Assembly: GCA_027924585.1 (NCBI GenBank)
Contig: BSBM01001668.1
Span: 1 to 64,000 of the forward strand
DNA from: Larix kaempferi
Taxonomy: Eukaryota > Streptophyta > Pinopsida > Pinales > Pinaceae
DNA: 64,000 nucleotides
Direction: 5' to 3'
The notes beneath the pieces were generated by a model that saw nothing but the letters and a program-made list of their open reading frames with translations, searched no databases and was not told the origin of the DNA. The position numbers and the translations under genes were made by a program. Positions 49,066 through 60,613 of this stretch are shown in pieces. The stretch's first letter is position 1. Every line of letters begins with the position of its first letter.

Positions 49066-51271
49066 TCACTCTAGAAGGCCAACTGAAACCAAGCAAGAAC
49101 TCAATTTCTCTCTGGTCACTACCTTTGTCAACATGTCTGCAGGATTTTGGCTAGTATGTATCTTCTCCAGCTTCAACAATTCATCTTCCAAAACAAAGCA
49201 TATGAAATGGTACTTGAGTTGTATATGTTTAGTCCTAGAATGAAAGGATGAGTTATTTGCAAGATGAATGGCACTCTGGCTGTCACTATACAACCTACTA
49301 TCCTTCTGCTTATTACCCAATTCCTCCATAAACCTCTGCAACCAAATCATCTCTTTACTAGCCTTTGTAGCAACAACACACTCTACTTCTGTTGTTGAAA
49401 GTGCAACAACCTTTTGCAGTTTCGATATCCAACTTACCGATGTTCCACCTACAGTAAACACATACCTTGTGGTGCTCCTCCTGATATCCTTATCACCTGC
49501 CATATCTGCATCAACATATCCATGTAGAACAGTGTCTGAACCTCCAAAACATAATGCATGAGTCGTAGTACCTCTCATATACCTAAGAATCCACTGTACT
49601 TCCTTCCAATGTTCTTTAACTGGATTATTCATATATCTTTTCACAAATCCCACTGCATGTGCAATATCTGGTCTTGTGCACACCATGGCATACATCAAGC
49701 TTCCAACTGCTGATGAATAGGGAATCTTAGACATGTAATCTATCTCTTCCTATGTCTTGGGACACATTTCCTTACTTAGTTTTAAATGGCTGGCCAAAGG
49801 TGTACTAACTGGTTTTGCATTCTGCATTCTGAACCTCTCCAACACCTTCTGTATGTACTCACCCTGAGACAATGTCAATTTGCAATTTTTTATGTCTCTT
49901 GTTATTCTCATACCAAGGATTTGCTTTGTAGCACCCAAATTCTTCATCACAAATAAATTAGCTAACTTCCTTTTGAGCACATTTATATCCTGCATGTTAG
50001 ACCCTGCAACAAGCATGTCATTGACATACAATAACAAGATAATATATCTTCCATTATCTAGCCTGTTGAAATAAATACAATGGTTAGAATCACATCTACT
50101 ATAACTCTGTTCTGTCATAAACCTATCAAATTTTAAATACCACTGCCTTGGAGCTTGCTTCAATCCATACAAGCTCTTCTTCAACCTGCATACCAAATTC
50201 TCATTCCCTTTGACCTCATACCCTTGTGGTTGCTGCATATATATCTCTTCCTCCAAATCCCCATGGAGAAAGAATGTTTTTACATCTAATTGTTCAAAAT
50301 GCAAATATTCTACTGCCACTAGACTTAAAATAGTCCTAATTGAAGTCATCTTAACAACAAGAGAAATTATTTCATCAAAATCTATATCTTTCTTCTCTGT
50401 AAACCCCTTTACAACAAGTATGGCATTATACCGCGTCTTACCTCTTTCTTCTTCCTTCAACCTGTAAACCCATTTGTTCTGCAATGCTCTTTTATCAACA
50501 GGAAATTGAACCAAATCCCAAGTCTGGTTTCCTACCAATGAGTCTATCTCCTCATTCATTCCTTGCTCCAACTTCTTTCTAGATTCCACATGCATTGCTT
50601 CTTCATAACATTCTGGTTCACCTGAATCAGTCATCGATAAATAATACATTGAAGGAGAGTATCATTCAAGGAGTCTACTTAACCTGGTAGATCTTCTTAC
50701 ACTTGCAGGAGTTTCAGGTACCTTCTATTGTTCTTGATTTTCTGGCACCTTTGGAACTTCATCTTCTTTAATTTCATCAAGTACTGTGTACTATGTGCTT
50801 TCCTTTTCTTATTTCTTTCCCTACAACTAATCTTTATACATGACCTTTTCATTGAATATCACATCTCTACTCCTAATGATTTTTTTATTTTCATAATCCC
50901 ATAAGCGATAACCAAAATCATCAACTCCATATCCAATGAATGTACATTTCTTGGATTTAGCTTCAAGCTTTGTTCTGTTTTCTTTATCAATATGGACAAA
51001 TGCTTCACAACCAAAAGTTCTCATAAATGAGTAGTTTACCTTTTTACCTGTCTATGCCTCCTATGGAATACCACCATCCAAAGAACTTGAAGGCCCTTTG
51101 TTTATTAAGTAAACAATAGTATTTACATCATCTTCCCAAAATTGTAAGGGCAACCCTGCATGCAATATCATACACCCCGCACGCTCCACGATCATTCTAT
51201 TCATCCTTTCTGATACACCATTTTCTTGTGGTGTTATTGGGACTATCTTCTCTATACGAATCCCATGGTAT
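49066..51271 (-). pseudogene. E5: integrase C-part, reverse transcriptase, RNase H
   Basis: Integrase continues with PQENGVSERMNR and LINKGPSSSLDGG (51070-51230), then the GKKVNY region and the C-terminal TFGCEAFVHIDKENRTKLEA block (50827-51024). RT spans 50649-49753: WDLVQFPVDKRALQNKWVYR, QLDVKTFFLHGDLEEEIYMQ and the catalytic box reading YVND where the family has YVDD, so one metal-binding Asp is lost. A TAG at 49750-49752 (Gln context) separates RT from RNase H (49734-49069), which keeps GYVDADMAGD, ALSTTEVE and DSQSAIHLANN. Two TAG codons near 51055-51070 also interrupt it. Confidence 0.9.
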
Positions 51272-51276
51272 GAACA

Positions 51277-51715
51277 TGTTAGGAACCCATGTCTTTACTT
51301 TGTTAGTATATTGTTGTTGGACGCATATGCTTTGTAAGTCGTCGCGTAGTATTTGTTGATACATAGTTTGTGTTATTGTTGTTGGCACATATGCTTTGTA
51401 AGTCGCCCATAGTTTTGTTGATCCATAGTTTGTATTGGCCCATGGTTTTGACTCGTAATAATTGTTGATCTATATTTTGTATTGGCCCAGGGTTTGTATT
51501 GACACATGGTATTGACCCATGGTATTGGCACCTAGACTTAGTATATAAGTGTGTGTTGAGGCCTACGAAGGTACCGTGAAGTTAATTATATTGAGCTTGC
51601 TCAAAGGAGGTTGCCCCCTCGAAGTGGCCCGTGATCAATATAAAAGTGATTCCGAGTTCTATTATTTCTGATATCTCATGTATTTGCATTAATTAATTAT
51701 TGCAGGTTCATCACA
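51277..51715 (+). repeat. E6 5' LTR
   Basis: 439 bp, TGTTAGGAAC to TTCATCACA. It contains internal repeats of ATATGCTTTGTAAGTCG and TTGATCCATAGTTTG, and a TATATAAG (51542-51549) that probably is the TATA box, since it is kept in the 3' LTR (55488-55495). Confidence 0.92.
51542..51549 (+). promoter_or_regulatory. E6 LTR TATA box
   Basis: TATATAAG, 266 nt into the LTR and 166 nt before its end, identical in both LTRs. It is a reasonable core promoter position for a short gypsy LTR. Confidence 0.6.
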
Positions 51716-51717
51716 TC

Positions 51718-51730
51718 TGGTATCAGAGCA
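51718..51730 (+). other. E6 primer-binding site
   Basis: TGGTATCAGAGCA two bases after the LTR end; 12 nt match the complement of the initiator tRNA-Met 3' end. Confidence 0.88.
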
Positions 51731-52654
51731 CTTTCTTGGTCTCGCTGGGTGAAATTTCTGCCAAATTTTTTTTTGCATCTGTTGCAGGTTCGGATTTGGG
51801 AATAATCCCTATCCGCTTAACTGTGGGAAGTACTTGGGAATAAGCCCTAAAACTCATTGTGATGAGTACCACAGGAACCCTGAAGTAGCTGGCCCATTGA
51901 GAGGACCTGCCAGCGAAAAGGGCAACGACCCCTACCTGATTGACTAGTTTCCACCCATGAGGTAAACCAAGAGCTGTCGTTTGTGGCAAAGCAGTTATCA
52001 ATTTTACCTGAGCCATGGAGTGAGGGGTACTGCCCCAATACGCAAGCCGTCAGACAACATTGGTGGCCGAGTGAAACCCCTGAACTATTAGGAAGCCGCA
52101 CATACCTGGGGTCCATATCTATTTTATTTAAACTATTGCCGATCACTTCCACTCCAGATCTAGCCATTTCAGATCTATTCTGAAAGTCGTTCCAAATCTA
52201 GTCGCCATTTCAGATCCATCCATTTTAGATCCCTTTCATGCCATTGCAGATCCATCTGTTGCAGATCCCGCCGCTATTGCCGATCCATTTCTGAAAAAAA
52301 AAATCGGCTATATCTCCCTTGTTTCAACTCTGTTTTCCCTAAAACTTCACTGACATCCTTGTGATCCCATTCTGCATATTTCATTCCTGAAGACCCTATC
52401 CCAAATTTCACTTCCCAAGACCAAAAATCCCACATTTGTCTATTTTTAGGGTTTGCCATAACTTCTTCAATTTTCACCTGATTACCTTCAAATTTTACCA
52501 TAGAGTTCCCACTTCTGAAATCCCCATTTTTTGCTTCCCTGTCCCTTAGAAAGTGTCAAAAACCTAGTCAAACCCCAATTACCCCTCCGAGTTTTTACCA
52601 AATCCAAATTTCCCCTTACTAAATAAGCTTGTGTTTGTGTTTTTCTATCCATCG

Positions 52655-52686
52655 CCCCCCCCCCCAAAAAAAAAAAAAAAAAAAAA
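52655..52686 (+). repeat. C11-A21 homopolymer pair
   Basis: Eleven C followed by 21 A just before the E6 gag start. It lies in the untranslated leader. The length is likely to be unreliable in any assembly. Confidence 0.85.
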
Positions 52687-52695
52687 TTCTTGGTT

Positions 52696-55104
52696 ATGGT
52701 TGTCACTCGCACAGGAGCAAAAACCATGGAGGAAGTACTTGCAGCCATCCGAACCAAACTCCAAGATTTGGATGAAAAATTTCTCAACCTCCATCTTCAG
52801 CATTCAGCCATGAACAATACCCAACAACCAGAATCTTCTGCAGCCACTGGGTTCTCTTCTTCCAGCAATTTTCGTCGGCCGAAGCTTGATTTTCCTCGCT
52901 TCAATGGTACTGATCCGACTGGATGGATATACCGAGCAGAACAATATTTCAGTCTGCATAATACTTTTGATGTCCAGAAAGTTCCATTTGCATCCTTTCA
53001 TTTGGAACAGGAAGCCCTTCAATGGTACCGTTGGTACATCAGAGCTCATCCTGAGCCAAACTGGACAGATTTTTGCCAACTCCTTTTGCCACGATTTGGT
53101 CCTAGTGCTATTGATGACTTCATAGGAGCACTCACTAAACTTCACCAAATCGACACAGTGAGAGAGTATCAGATAGAATTTGAGAAACTGGCCAATCACA
53201 CAGAAGGATTGTCTGATGAATTCTACAGGAGTTGTTTTATCAATGGTCTCAAGGATGAAATCCGCTCAGAAGTCAAAATGTTCTGTCCCAACACAATGAT
53301 GGAAGTCCTAGGGTTGGCTAAGTTAGTAGAGGACAAGATCGCAGCCCAACAATGCTCTAAACCCACCTTTGTTCCCTTTAGAAATATGGGTTCCCAATGA
53401 CCTCCCATCATGCTTGCTCCTCGAACAACTCCTATCAAGCATTTGTCTGAAATAGAGATGCAGGCTCGCCGAGAAAAAGGGCTTTGTTATAATTGTGATG
53501 AGAAATTCACTCGGGGACATAGATGTGTTCAACAAAAGCTATGTCTCTTGGATGTGGATTCTCCGCCTGCCTCAGAACTTGGTGAAGAATCTCTAGATAC
53601 AATAGATGTTCAGGTCGACATTCAGCACCCACCTATTGACACCCCATCTCAAGACGACCCACCCGAGATCTCTCTCCATGCTGTAACTGGCGTCACCACC
53701 CCACAAATAATGCGGGTCAGGGGATACTTCAAGAAGCTCCATCTTACCATACTCATTGATTCTAGTAGCACTCATAACTTCATTGACCCTCGGATTGCCA
53801 AACAGGCTGATTGTTTTGTCCATCCTTGTTCCAACTTTGAAGTCATGGTTGCCAATGGGGGCACCTTACCTTGCAAGGGGAAGTGTCATAATGTGTGTAT
53901 CTCTATGGAAAATTATAACCTGCGCTCTAACATGTTTGCCTTGTCCTTAGGTGGATGTGATGTAGTTTTGGGCGTTCAATGGTTACACACACTTGGCCCC
54001 ATCTTATGGAATTTTGATGAACTTTGGATGCAGTTTTCAATCAATGGGACGCAACACAAATTTATGGGCTTACAACCAGGGTCTCTCTGCATCATCAGTT
54101 CACGTCGCTTGGAAAATATCCTTAAGAAGAATTCACATGGTGTCATTGCTCAGCTCCATTCCCTTTAGATGCACCCACCAACGGTCTCCACTACTTCCTT
54201 GGATAGATATGCAAGTGTCTTTGTTGCACCAGTGGGCTTGCTGCCTTCACGAGACCTTTCCGGTAAGCATTTTTCCGCATCTACATCTCAGCAGGACATG
54301 ATGGCTATTTTGCATGCAGTACAGAAGTGGAAGCCATCCCTATTGGGGAATTATTTCTGCATCAAGTCTGATCTCTAGAGTCTGGAAACTTTCTTGGAAC
54401 AACGGGTCTCCTCCCCAACACACCTGAAATGGGTTCTCCAACTCATGGGTTATGACTATGCGACCACTTACCAGAAGGGTAAGGAAAATATGGTGGTAGA
54501 TGCTCCTTCTCGCACATTTGACGACCTAGTTTCTCTTACAGCTATCTCTCTGCTTGTTCCAAATTGGTTGCAATCTGTTCAATGGGGCTATCTCTTCTAT
54601 GAACTACATGCTTCTTCATCATCAGGCCACTCTGGGTTCCTCAAAATGTATGACCAAGAACAACATAACTTCTTTTGGCAGGGATTGAAAATGACAATTC
54701 AATGGATGGTGGTTGACTGTGATACTTTCTAGGTTAACAAGGGTGAAAAGAACCTCCTTTCGGGAATGCTCAAACCCTTTCCCATCCCTACACAGATTTG
54801 GACAACTATTTCTATGGATTTCCTGGAAGTGCTCCAGTGGTATAGTACCACATCTAAAAGGACACCATATGAAGCAGTCTTTGGACAAGCACCTCCAGTT
54901 CTTCTTCCATCCACCTTCAGCAGCTCCCTAGTTCAGGCAATTGTCTCAATTCTTCAAAACCACGACCAGCTTCTTCTCATTCTATAGGACAATCTTCACA
55001 TGGCAAGAATTCGACTGAAACAACAAGCTAATCAACACCATTATGCACACACTTTTCATGTCGCTGATATGGTTCTTCTTCATCTATAACCTTCCATGTA
55101 ATCC
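52696..55104 (+). pseudogene. E6 gag-pol polyprotein, deleted and stop-ridden
   Basis: One reading frame from ATG 52696. Gag (to 53397) has EEVLAAIRTKLQDLDEKF, RPKLDFPRFNGTDPTGWIYR, ALQWYRWY and IDTVREYQIEFEKLANH. The knuckle CYNCDEKFTRGHRC is at about 53485-53530. Protease has LIDSSSTHNFID (about 53750-53790), Ser replacing the Gly of DSG/DST. RT is reduced to its N-terminal lead-in near 54200-54260. RNase H then picks up at MMAILHAVQKWKPSLLGNYF and ends at YQKGKENMVVDAPSR. The integrase zinc domain (HSGFLKMYDQEQHNFFWQG) and TQIWTTISMDFLEVL follow, then the core is skipped to PYEAVFGQAPP. Stops: TGA 53398; TAG 54166, 54376, 54730, 54985; TAA 55087, 55099. All lie in the same frame. Confidence 0.88.
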
Positions 55105-55225
55105 TCCCTGAAACTCAAAAGGCGGCAGTGGCCCGGAATGCAACCCGAGGATGCTACAGGGGACCCACTCCTTCAGATTCTGCATCAATTTCCACATCTA
55201 AAGCTTTGAGAACAAAGCTTTTTAT

Positions 55226-55238
55226 AAGGGAGAGGGGA
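55226..55238 (+). other. E6 polypurine tract
   Basis: AAGGGAGAGGGGA abuts the 3' LTR start. Confidence 0.88.
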
Positions 55239-55661
55239 TGTTAGGAACCCATGTCTTTACTTTGTTGGTATATTGTTGTTGGACGCATATGCTTTGTAAG
55301 TCATCCTGTAGTATTTGTTGATCCATAGTTTGTGTTATTGTTGTTGGTGCATATGCTTTGTAAGTCGCCCATAGTTTGTATTGGCCCATGGTTTTGACCC
55401 ATAATAATTGTTGATCTATATTTTGTATTGGCCCATGGTTTGTATTGACACATGGTATTGACCCATGGTATTGGCACCTAGACTTAGTATATAAGTGTGT
55501 GTTGAGGCCTATGAAGGTACCATGAAGTTAATTGTATTGAGCTTGCTCAAAGGAGGTTGCCCCCTCGAAGTGGCCCGTGATCAATATAAAAGTGATTCTG
55601 AGTTCTATTATTTCTGATATCTCGTGTATTTGCATTAATTAATTATTGCAGGTTCATCACA
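55239..55661 (+). repeat. E6 3' LTR
   Basis: 423 bp, TGTTAGGAAC to TTCATCACA. It lacks one 16-bp TTGTTGATCCATAGTT copy found in the 5' LTR. Confidence 0.92.
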
Positions 55662-57331
55662 GAACAGTAACTATCAAACTCCTTGCCACAATACTCACTT
55701 CCATTATCAGATCTGATACACTTCAACCTTTTTCCTGTCTCATTCTCAACCAAAGCTTTCCACTTCTTAAAAGTAGCAAACACGTCATATTTCTCTACAA
55801 TGCAATAAAACCAATTTTTCCTAGTTGCATCATCAATAAATGTAACATAATAATGAGAGCCACCAAGAGATTGTAGCTGAGCCTGTCTCGATACATCTGT
55901 ATGCACAAGCTCTAACTTTTCTTTCTTCTTTTGTTTCCCAACCCTGAGAAATATGACTCTCTTTTGTTTTCCATAAACACAGTTCTCACAAAATTTCAAA
56001 CTTACCTGCTTCAAATCTGGTAGCAACTTCCTTGAGTGGAGAATTTGCATCCCCTTCTCACTCATGTGACCAATCCTATGATGCCACAATGTTGTATCTG
56101 TTCTTGCGGAAGCTAAAGAGATAGAATGGACAATATTATGAGAACATAAATACAACATACCTATCCTGTCTCCGTTTTCTATCACCATTGATCCTTTAGT
56201 GATATTCCACCATGTTTCTCCAAACTTAGATAGACAGTTGCCATCTCCCAACTGCCCTGTTGAGATCAGAATTATTTTCATAGCAGGAATATGACTTACA
56301 TCTTTCAACATCCATTCACTTCCATTCTTTAATTTCCATACCTTACCTATTCCAACAATTTTACATGGCTCATCATCACCCAATAAAACTTGTCCAAAAT
56401 TGCTTGGAACATAATTATGAAAGTATTTCCTATGGGGTGTAGCATGACATGAAGCCCCTGAATCTACTACCCAGTAATCACTAGTATTATATAATGCAAG
56501 AATCAAACCATCTTGTAACACATCACCTGTTACATTTGCTTCCTGATTATTCTCCTGCTGTTCATCTCCTTTCTTCTTTAGAGATCTGCAATCTTTCTTC
56601 ATACGTACTTTCTTTCCACACTTCCAACACTCTATCTTTCCCAGTATGGACTTGGATCTTCCCTTTTTAGACTTGTTGCGATCACCTTGGCTCTTTCCTC
56701 TCTCCCTTTGTCTTCCCCTGCTCTCCATGGTCAACGCATTACCTGATGTCTCACTTGTGCTTTTTCTTCGCATTTCCTCGCTAAGAATAACACCAATAAC
56801 ATCATCAAATTTCAATGTGTTTGAATCGAAGACAAAGTTAATTACATCGATGACCAAGCTATTCCAGTTTTCTGGCAATGAACATAAGATTAGAAGAGCC
56901 CTAACCTCATCATCAAAGTTCACACTTACAGAACTTAGTTGATTTGTAACCATATTAAATTCATTTAAATGATCAGCAACATATCCACCTTCTGGCATCT
57001 TCATATTAAATAAATGCTCCATTAGAAATGCCTTGTTGGAGGCCAAGGGTTTTTCATACAGCTTACCCAATGTGCTCATGAGATCCTCCATTGTCTTTTC
57101 TTTTGAGATATTGAAATCCACCGACGAAGCCAGGCACAACTGTATTGTTTTGTATGCCTTTCTTTCAAGAACCTCCCATTCTTCGTCCTTCATAGTCGCC
57201 AGCTATTTTCCTTTTCCACCCAACGGTAGGAATAGATCCTTCTAGTACAAATAGTCCTCCATTTTCATCTTCCATAACTAGTAGTTTTGGCCATTGAATT
57301 TCTTGGCCTTAAACTTTCCTTCCTCTGCCAT
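55662..57331 (-). pseudogene. E5: gag, protease, integrase N-part
   Basis: The minus-strand frame starts at ATG 57331 (MAEEGKFKAKKFNG). It has three TAG codons (57278-57280, 57242-57244, 57203-57205), each fitting Gln in the family, then is open from 57193 to the E6 insertion. Gag includes RKAYKTIQLCLASSV and LLCSLPENW-like motifs. The zinc knuckle CWKCGKKVRMKKDC has Arg where the family has His, so the CCHC site is broken. Protease has YWVVDSGASCHATP. The GAG-pre-integrase segment is LWHHRIGHMSEKGMQIL, and the integrase core keeps HTDV, FIDDATRKNWFY and SDNGSEYCGKEF. It is the best-preserved coding sequence in the window. Confidence 0.92.
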
Positions 57332-57393
57332 TGCTCCCACTCGAACCAGGAACCCTTCTTTTCTACGAGTTTATCTACCAAATAGACCTTTGG

Positions 57394-57404
57394 CTCTGAT
57401 ACCA
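57394..57404 (-). other. E5 primer-binding site
   Basis: TGGTATCAGAG on the minus strand, two bases after the 5' LTR, complementary to initiator tRNA-Met as in most plant copia elements. Confidence 0.85.
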
Positions 57405-57406
57405 AT

Positions 57407-57857
57407 TGTTAGAAAACAAGATCGTAGAGCAATAACAATAAACAATATGCAAATATAATCACACAAACACATTACAAGAGAGAAACCAATATAACGTGGT
57501 TCACCCAAGATGGGTTACGTCCACACAGAAATTTCCAGTCCTTATTATTATACCATCCAGAAAATGAGAGGATACAACCTGCAACACATCCGCTGCAACT
57601 TCTTCTTCACTCTCTCTCAGTCTCTCTTACAGGATCTCAGATATCTTTTACATTACACAATATCTAATGCATTAACCCTAGCCATGTTGCAATATATTTA
57701 TTTTAAAGGGGAAATACCATGGTAAAATACAACGGGCTACCCAAAACCAACCCCTCGGACCCCCTGTTGAGCTTTTCGGGATCACAACAAAACCTGGGGT
57801 ACAACATGACTGAACAACAACATCTCTGAATTAGGAGATCAGGCTCCACAACCAACA
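57407..57857 (-). repeat. E5 5' LTR
   Basis: 451 bp, TGTTGGTTGTGG to TTTTCTAACA on the minus strand. It carries long AT-rich and CT-rich stretches. No target duplication can be tested because the 3' LTR is truncated. Confidence 0.87.
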
Positions 57858-58682
57858 CATATTTATTGCAAATTGGTCACAAAACAAAGGAAGCATAGTT
57901 TATGCTTTCGTTGTGATGAAATGTTAATGAAGGTTAATGGAAACTAAACAAGAACTATAAATCAACACTATTGACAACAACAGAAGCACAAGAAACTATT
58001 CAAAAAGCTATTCAAACAATTTTTTTGAACTCCAGCGAAAAAAATGAACCATACCTCAGTCATTATTTCTGCCAGCTGGTTGACAGTGACCTCATTATTA
58101 GGATTGCCAACATTGAAAATAGGTAAGTACTATAAATATGTAAACACCCTACAAGACTAGTATAAATCCACCAAGGATTGTTGTTACTTACAATCATCAA
58201 GAGAATAGGTCAGCTAGCATATTGTGTCCCATATGTTTAAGGATTGTTTATACAATTCCAAGCATGCAAAACCAACACATAACAACACACATTTTTTTCT
58301 TAAAGAAATCTATTGTGGAATAACTCCAAGTTAATGATTGAAAAATAAAAAACAAGTGCAAAACACAACCAAAAGTACACCACTATAAAATGATATAATT
58401 CCATACCCAAGTTAACACATCTAGAAAGTCAATATGAAGCAATTACAACCACATAGCAGTCTACTTACTTTCCAAGAGCATAATCAAACATAAAGGACGA
58501 GCTGTAAATAATCCACTAGATAGTGCAAGAACATCATAATTCAGTCAAAGACAAAAGATCAAAACTAGCATTTATCAAGAACATCATTCATTCAATGTAA
58601 ATCCAAACCATTAGTGACCCAATATGAAAATTCTGCAAATGTATATACCATGTAAAGGTGAATATAATAGAATCGATATGTT
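57858..58682. other. AT-rich flank, no gene
   Basis: No convincing gene. At 57873-57926 a short + frame reads KQRKHSLCFRCDEM, resembling a gypsy gag zinc-knuckle lead-in, too short to call. The rest is AT-rich with scattered stops. Confidence 0.4.
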
Positions 58683-58990
58683 TTATTGTTTAATATTCAA
58701 CCATATTCCTTCACAATATGAGCAGACATAATCCACATTCACGTGAACGTCGACATCAACATCATCTATATCTTCTTGATTTATACATTTTTCTTTTTGA
58801 AAGTCTGTAACCCCTAAAAAATATGCATACTTGGGTTCATATGATGTACTATTTCTCAATCCTTTTGGAGGACATGTTAACACTACATACCGGTCAGTCT
58901 CAACTAGATCTTGTACATAGAATATCGTTTAGCTTGCGATGCTAGAATAAATGGATCATCTTGCCAATGATTCCAACTTAAGCATTTCTT
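58683..58990 (-). pseudogene. CACTA-type transposase remnant (DUF4216-like)
   Basis: On the minus strand DDPFILASQAKR is followed, after a one-base shift, by FYVQDLVETDRYVVLTCPPK and an acidic stretch INQEDIDDVDVDVHVNVD. The order 'W-x-DDPFILASQA-x-x-VFYVQD...' is characteristic of the C-terminal domain (DUF4216) of plant CACTA (En/Spm) transposase ORFs. In the family these proteins cut and rejoin the element ends. Only the last 100 or so residues are present; the fragment is truncated by the E8 LTR at 58996 and has a frameshift. No CACTA terminal repeats were seen. Confidence 0.62.
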
Positions 58991-58995
58991 CATAT

Positions 58996-60613
58996 TGTAA
59001 CATCCACTCCTATCATACTAGCATGATAGAGAGGACGTGGTGCTAGAACTGGGCATCTAGCCCCATAAACTTTTAACCAAGCATTCACATAATATAAAAG
59101 ACATATGGAATGTATAATTATAATAAAAACACAGCGGAATTAATTTCAACAACACATCCATCATACATTCAAGATATTCATCGAATAACAATTGCAAAGT
59201 TAACACAAGAGAATACTTATCTTGACAAAGTAGTCCCAAGCAACTAGCTATGCAACTACAATGTTCCACCCAACCATAGGCCAGTTGTGCTTATCAACCT
59301 CTTGATACAACTGCCACCCTCGAGCTGGGCATGATATCTACAAGGAACCAGGGAACAACAGACTCACACATAGCCAAGCATACACCAAGATGAGCCAAGC
59401 CAATCTACGAATTAGGTTTATCAGGCTGCTAGGAAATGGAAAAGAGGAATTACTAAGCTAGTGAGCTCAACCACAGAGCTATGGATACCTCTACAAGATC
59501 TATTTAGCTTGGCACCCACAATGCCTACACACCCCTACTCAAGGAAGTATTCCCTTCACCAATTCATGGTCCCTCAGTCCATACCTTCCAATTTTAGAGT
59601 GTCCCAGGTGTGCATAGAAGAGTAGCCAGCCCTCTTGATCTTCTCGAGAGGTTACTCCCTTCACTAGGTTTATCAAGCTAATTCTGTCCACTACCAATCC
59701 AAGTTTCTTGCTCACAGGTTTAAATCAAAACAAGGATGCACATAACAATAGAAGTCTAAGTGTTGGGCATGAAGAAACGTTTTTACAGTGAGATGCCCAA
59801 AGATGGGGTTTTCATTCGTTTCAGAAAAACAAGGGAAACCCAAAAATGAAACTAGAAGATGGGGAACAACCATGGGAAGCCAAATCTGTTTTTAGAAAAA
59901 TGTCCATGGAGATTCTGGGGCAAAAACGACCTCCATAATAGTCCCAAATCGTGGCCCTTCTCTCCCAGTTGCTGTCCAATGCAAAAACGAGTTCCCATGC
60001 ATGGAAAATGTAGGAAAAATGGTGAAAAATGTGATGGGAAAAGGTCCAGTAGTTCAGACTGCATGAGAGAGGAAAGACTCCTCGTTCAGAATGGCTTTGG
60101 GCACCATTTCGTGGGTGTTTTCTTTCCCAAGGAGACAAAACATGATTTTCCAGGTTGATGGCTTGCCCATACACGAAATTGGCTGCCATACCTTTTCATT
60201 CCCAAGGCATTAACTGCCTCAACCAACTCTTGGAAGAATTAAATGATTGGGTCCATAACCCAAAATGGGTAGTTGGTGGTTTATGGGTTTTCTCATTGAC
60301 ACATGGATCAACACCATTGGCTCAAGGGTTTGAATAATTTCCCTTTCTATTCCTTGTAGAATCATGCCCCCATTTCTTTGTTGCATTGCATAGCTAGTTG
60401 TGGGTATTTTCATTAAAATTCATATTTACATGATGTCTCATTTACATTGTGCCTATCTAGCACAAGAACCATAGGCATCTATTTTTAATTGCCGGTACAT
60501 GAAACGCTAAATCAATGGTGGGGCCTTGGCCTTGAGCTCCTCACCATGATTAAATTACAATATTTACATCATTTACGATTTAATACAAAGGGGGTCAAAA
60601 TGGGGACATTACA
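58996..60613 (-). repeat. E8 3' LTR
   Basis: On the minus strand TGTAATGTCCCC (60613) follows the pol tail and a GGGGAGGGGAA polypurine tract; the other end is GGAGTGGATGTTACA (58996). 1618 bp. The flank at 58991-58995 is CATAT; its partner should lie beyond the window. It contains the shared GGAGCTCAAGGCCAAGG core. An antisense frame (59859-60158 +) and a minus frame (59821-60189) have no domain. Confidence 0.8.
60517..60545 (-). promoter_or_regulatory. Conserved LTR core in E8
   Basis: The minus strand reads GTGAGGAGCTCAAGGCCAAG then GCCCCACC; GCTCAAGGCC starts 76 nt into the LTR. It matches the E1 and E9 cores. Confidence 0.7.

Larger units (their letters stand above)
51277..55661 (+). 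mobile_element. E6: Ty3/gypsy element nested in E5
   Basis: 4385 bp with LTRs of 439 and 423 bp, perfect GAACA target duplications (51272-51276 and 55662-55666), an initiator-Met PBS and a polypurine tract. The LTRs differ by one 16-bp repeat in the 5' copy and about 15 substitutions in 423 bp by eye (about 3.5%), so the insertion is fairly recent and later than E5. Coding sequence is one frame with stops. Most of RT and the integrase core are missing, so the element is non-autonomous. Confidence 0.93.
48846..57857 (-). mobile_element. E5: Ty1/copia retrotransposon, split by E6
   Basis: Order on the minus strand: 5' LTR (57857-57407), PBS (57404-57394), gag-protease-integrase (57331-55662), E6 insertion (51277-55661), rest of integrase, reverse transcriptase and RNase H (51271-49066), polypurine tract (48978-48968) and a truncated 3' LTR (48967 to about 48846). 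Integrase before reverse transcriptase is the copia order. Several stops and a changed RT catalytic site show it is dead, yet the protein is still easy to align, so it is younger than E3 and E4. Confidence 0.92.

Noticed and set aside
57873-57926. Gypsy-type zinc-knuckle lead-in (KQRKHSLCFRCDEM)
   Set aside because: Only a dozen or so residues match and the second half of the knuckle is absent.
59821-60189. Overlapping sense and antisense frames in the E8 LTR
   Set aside because: Both strands are open, no domain, within a long terminal repeat.
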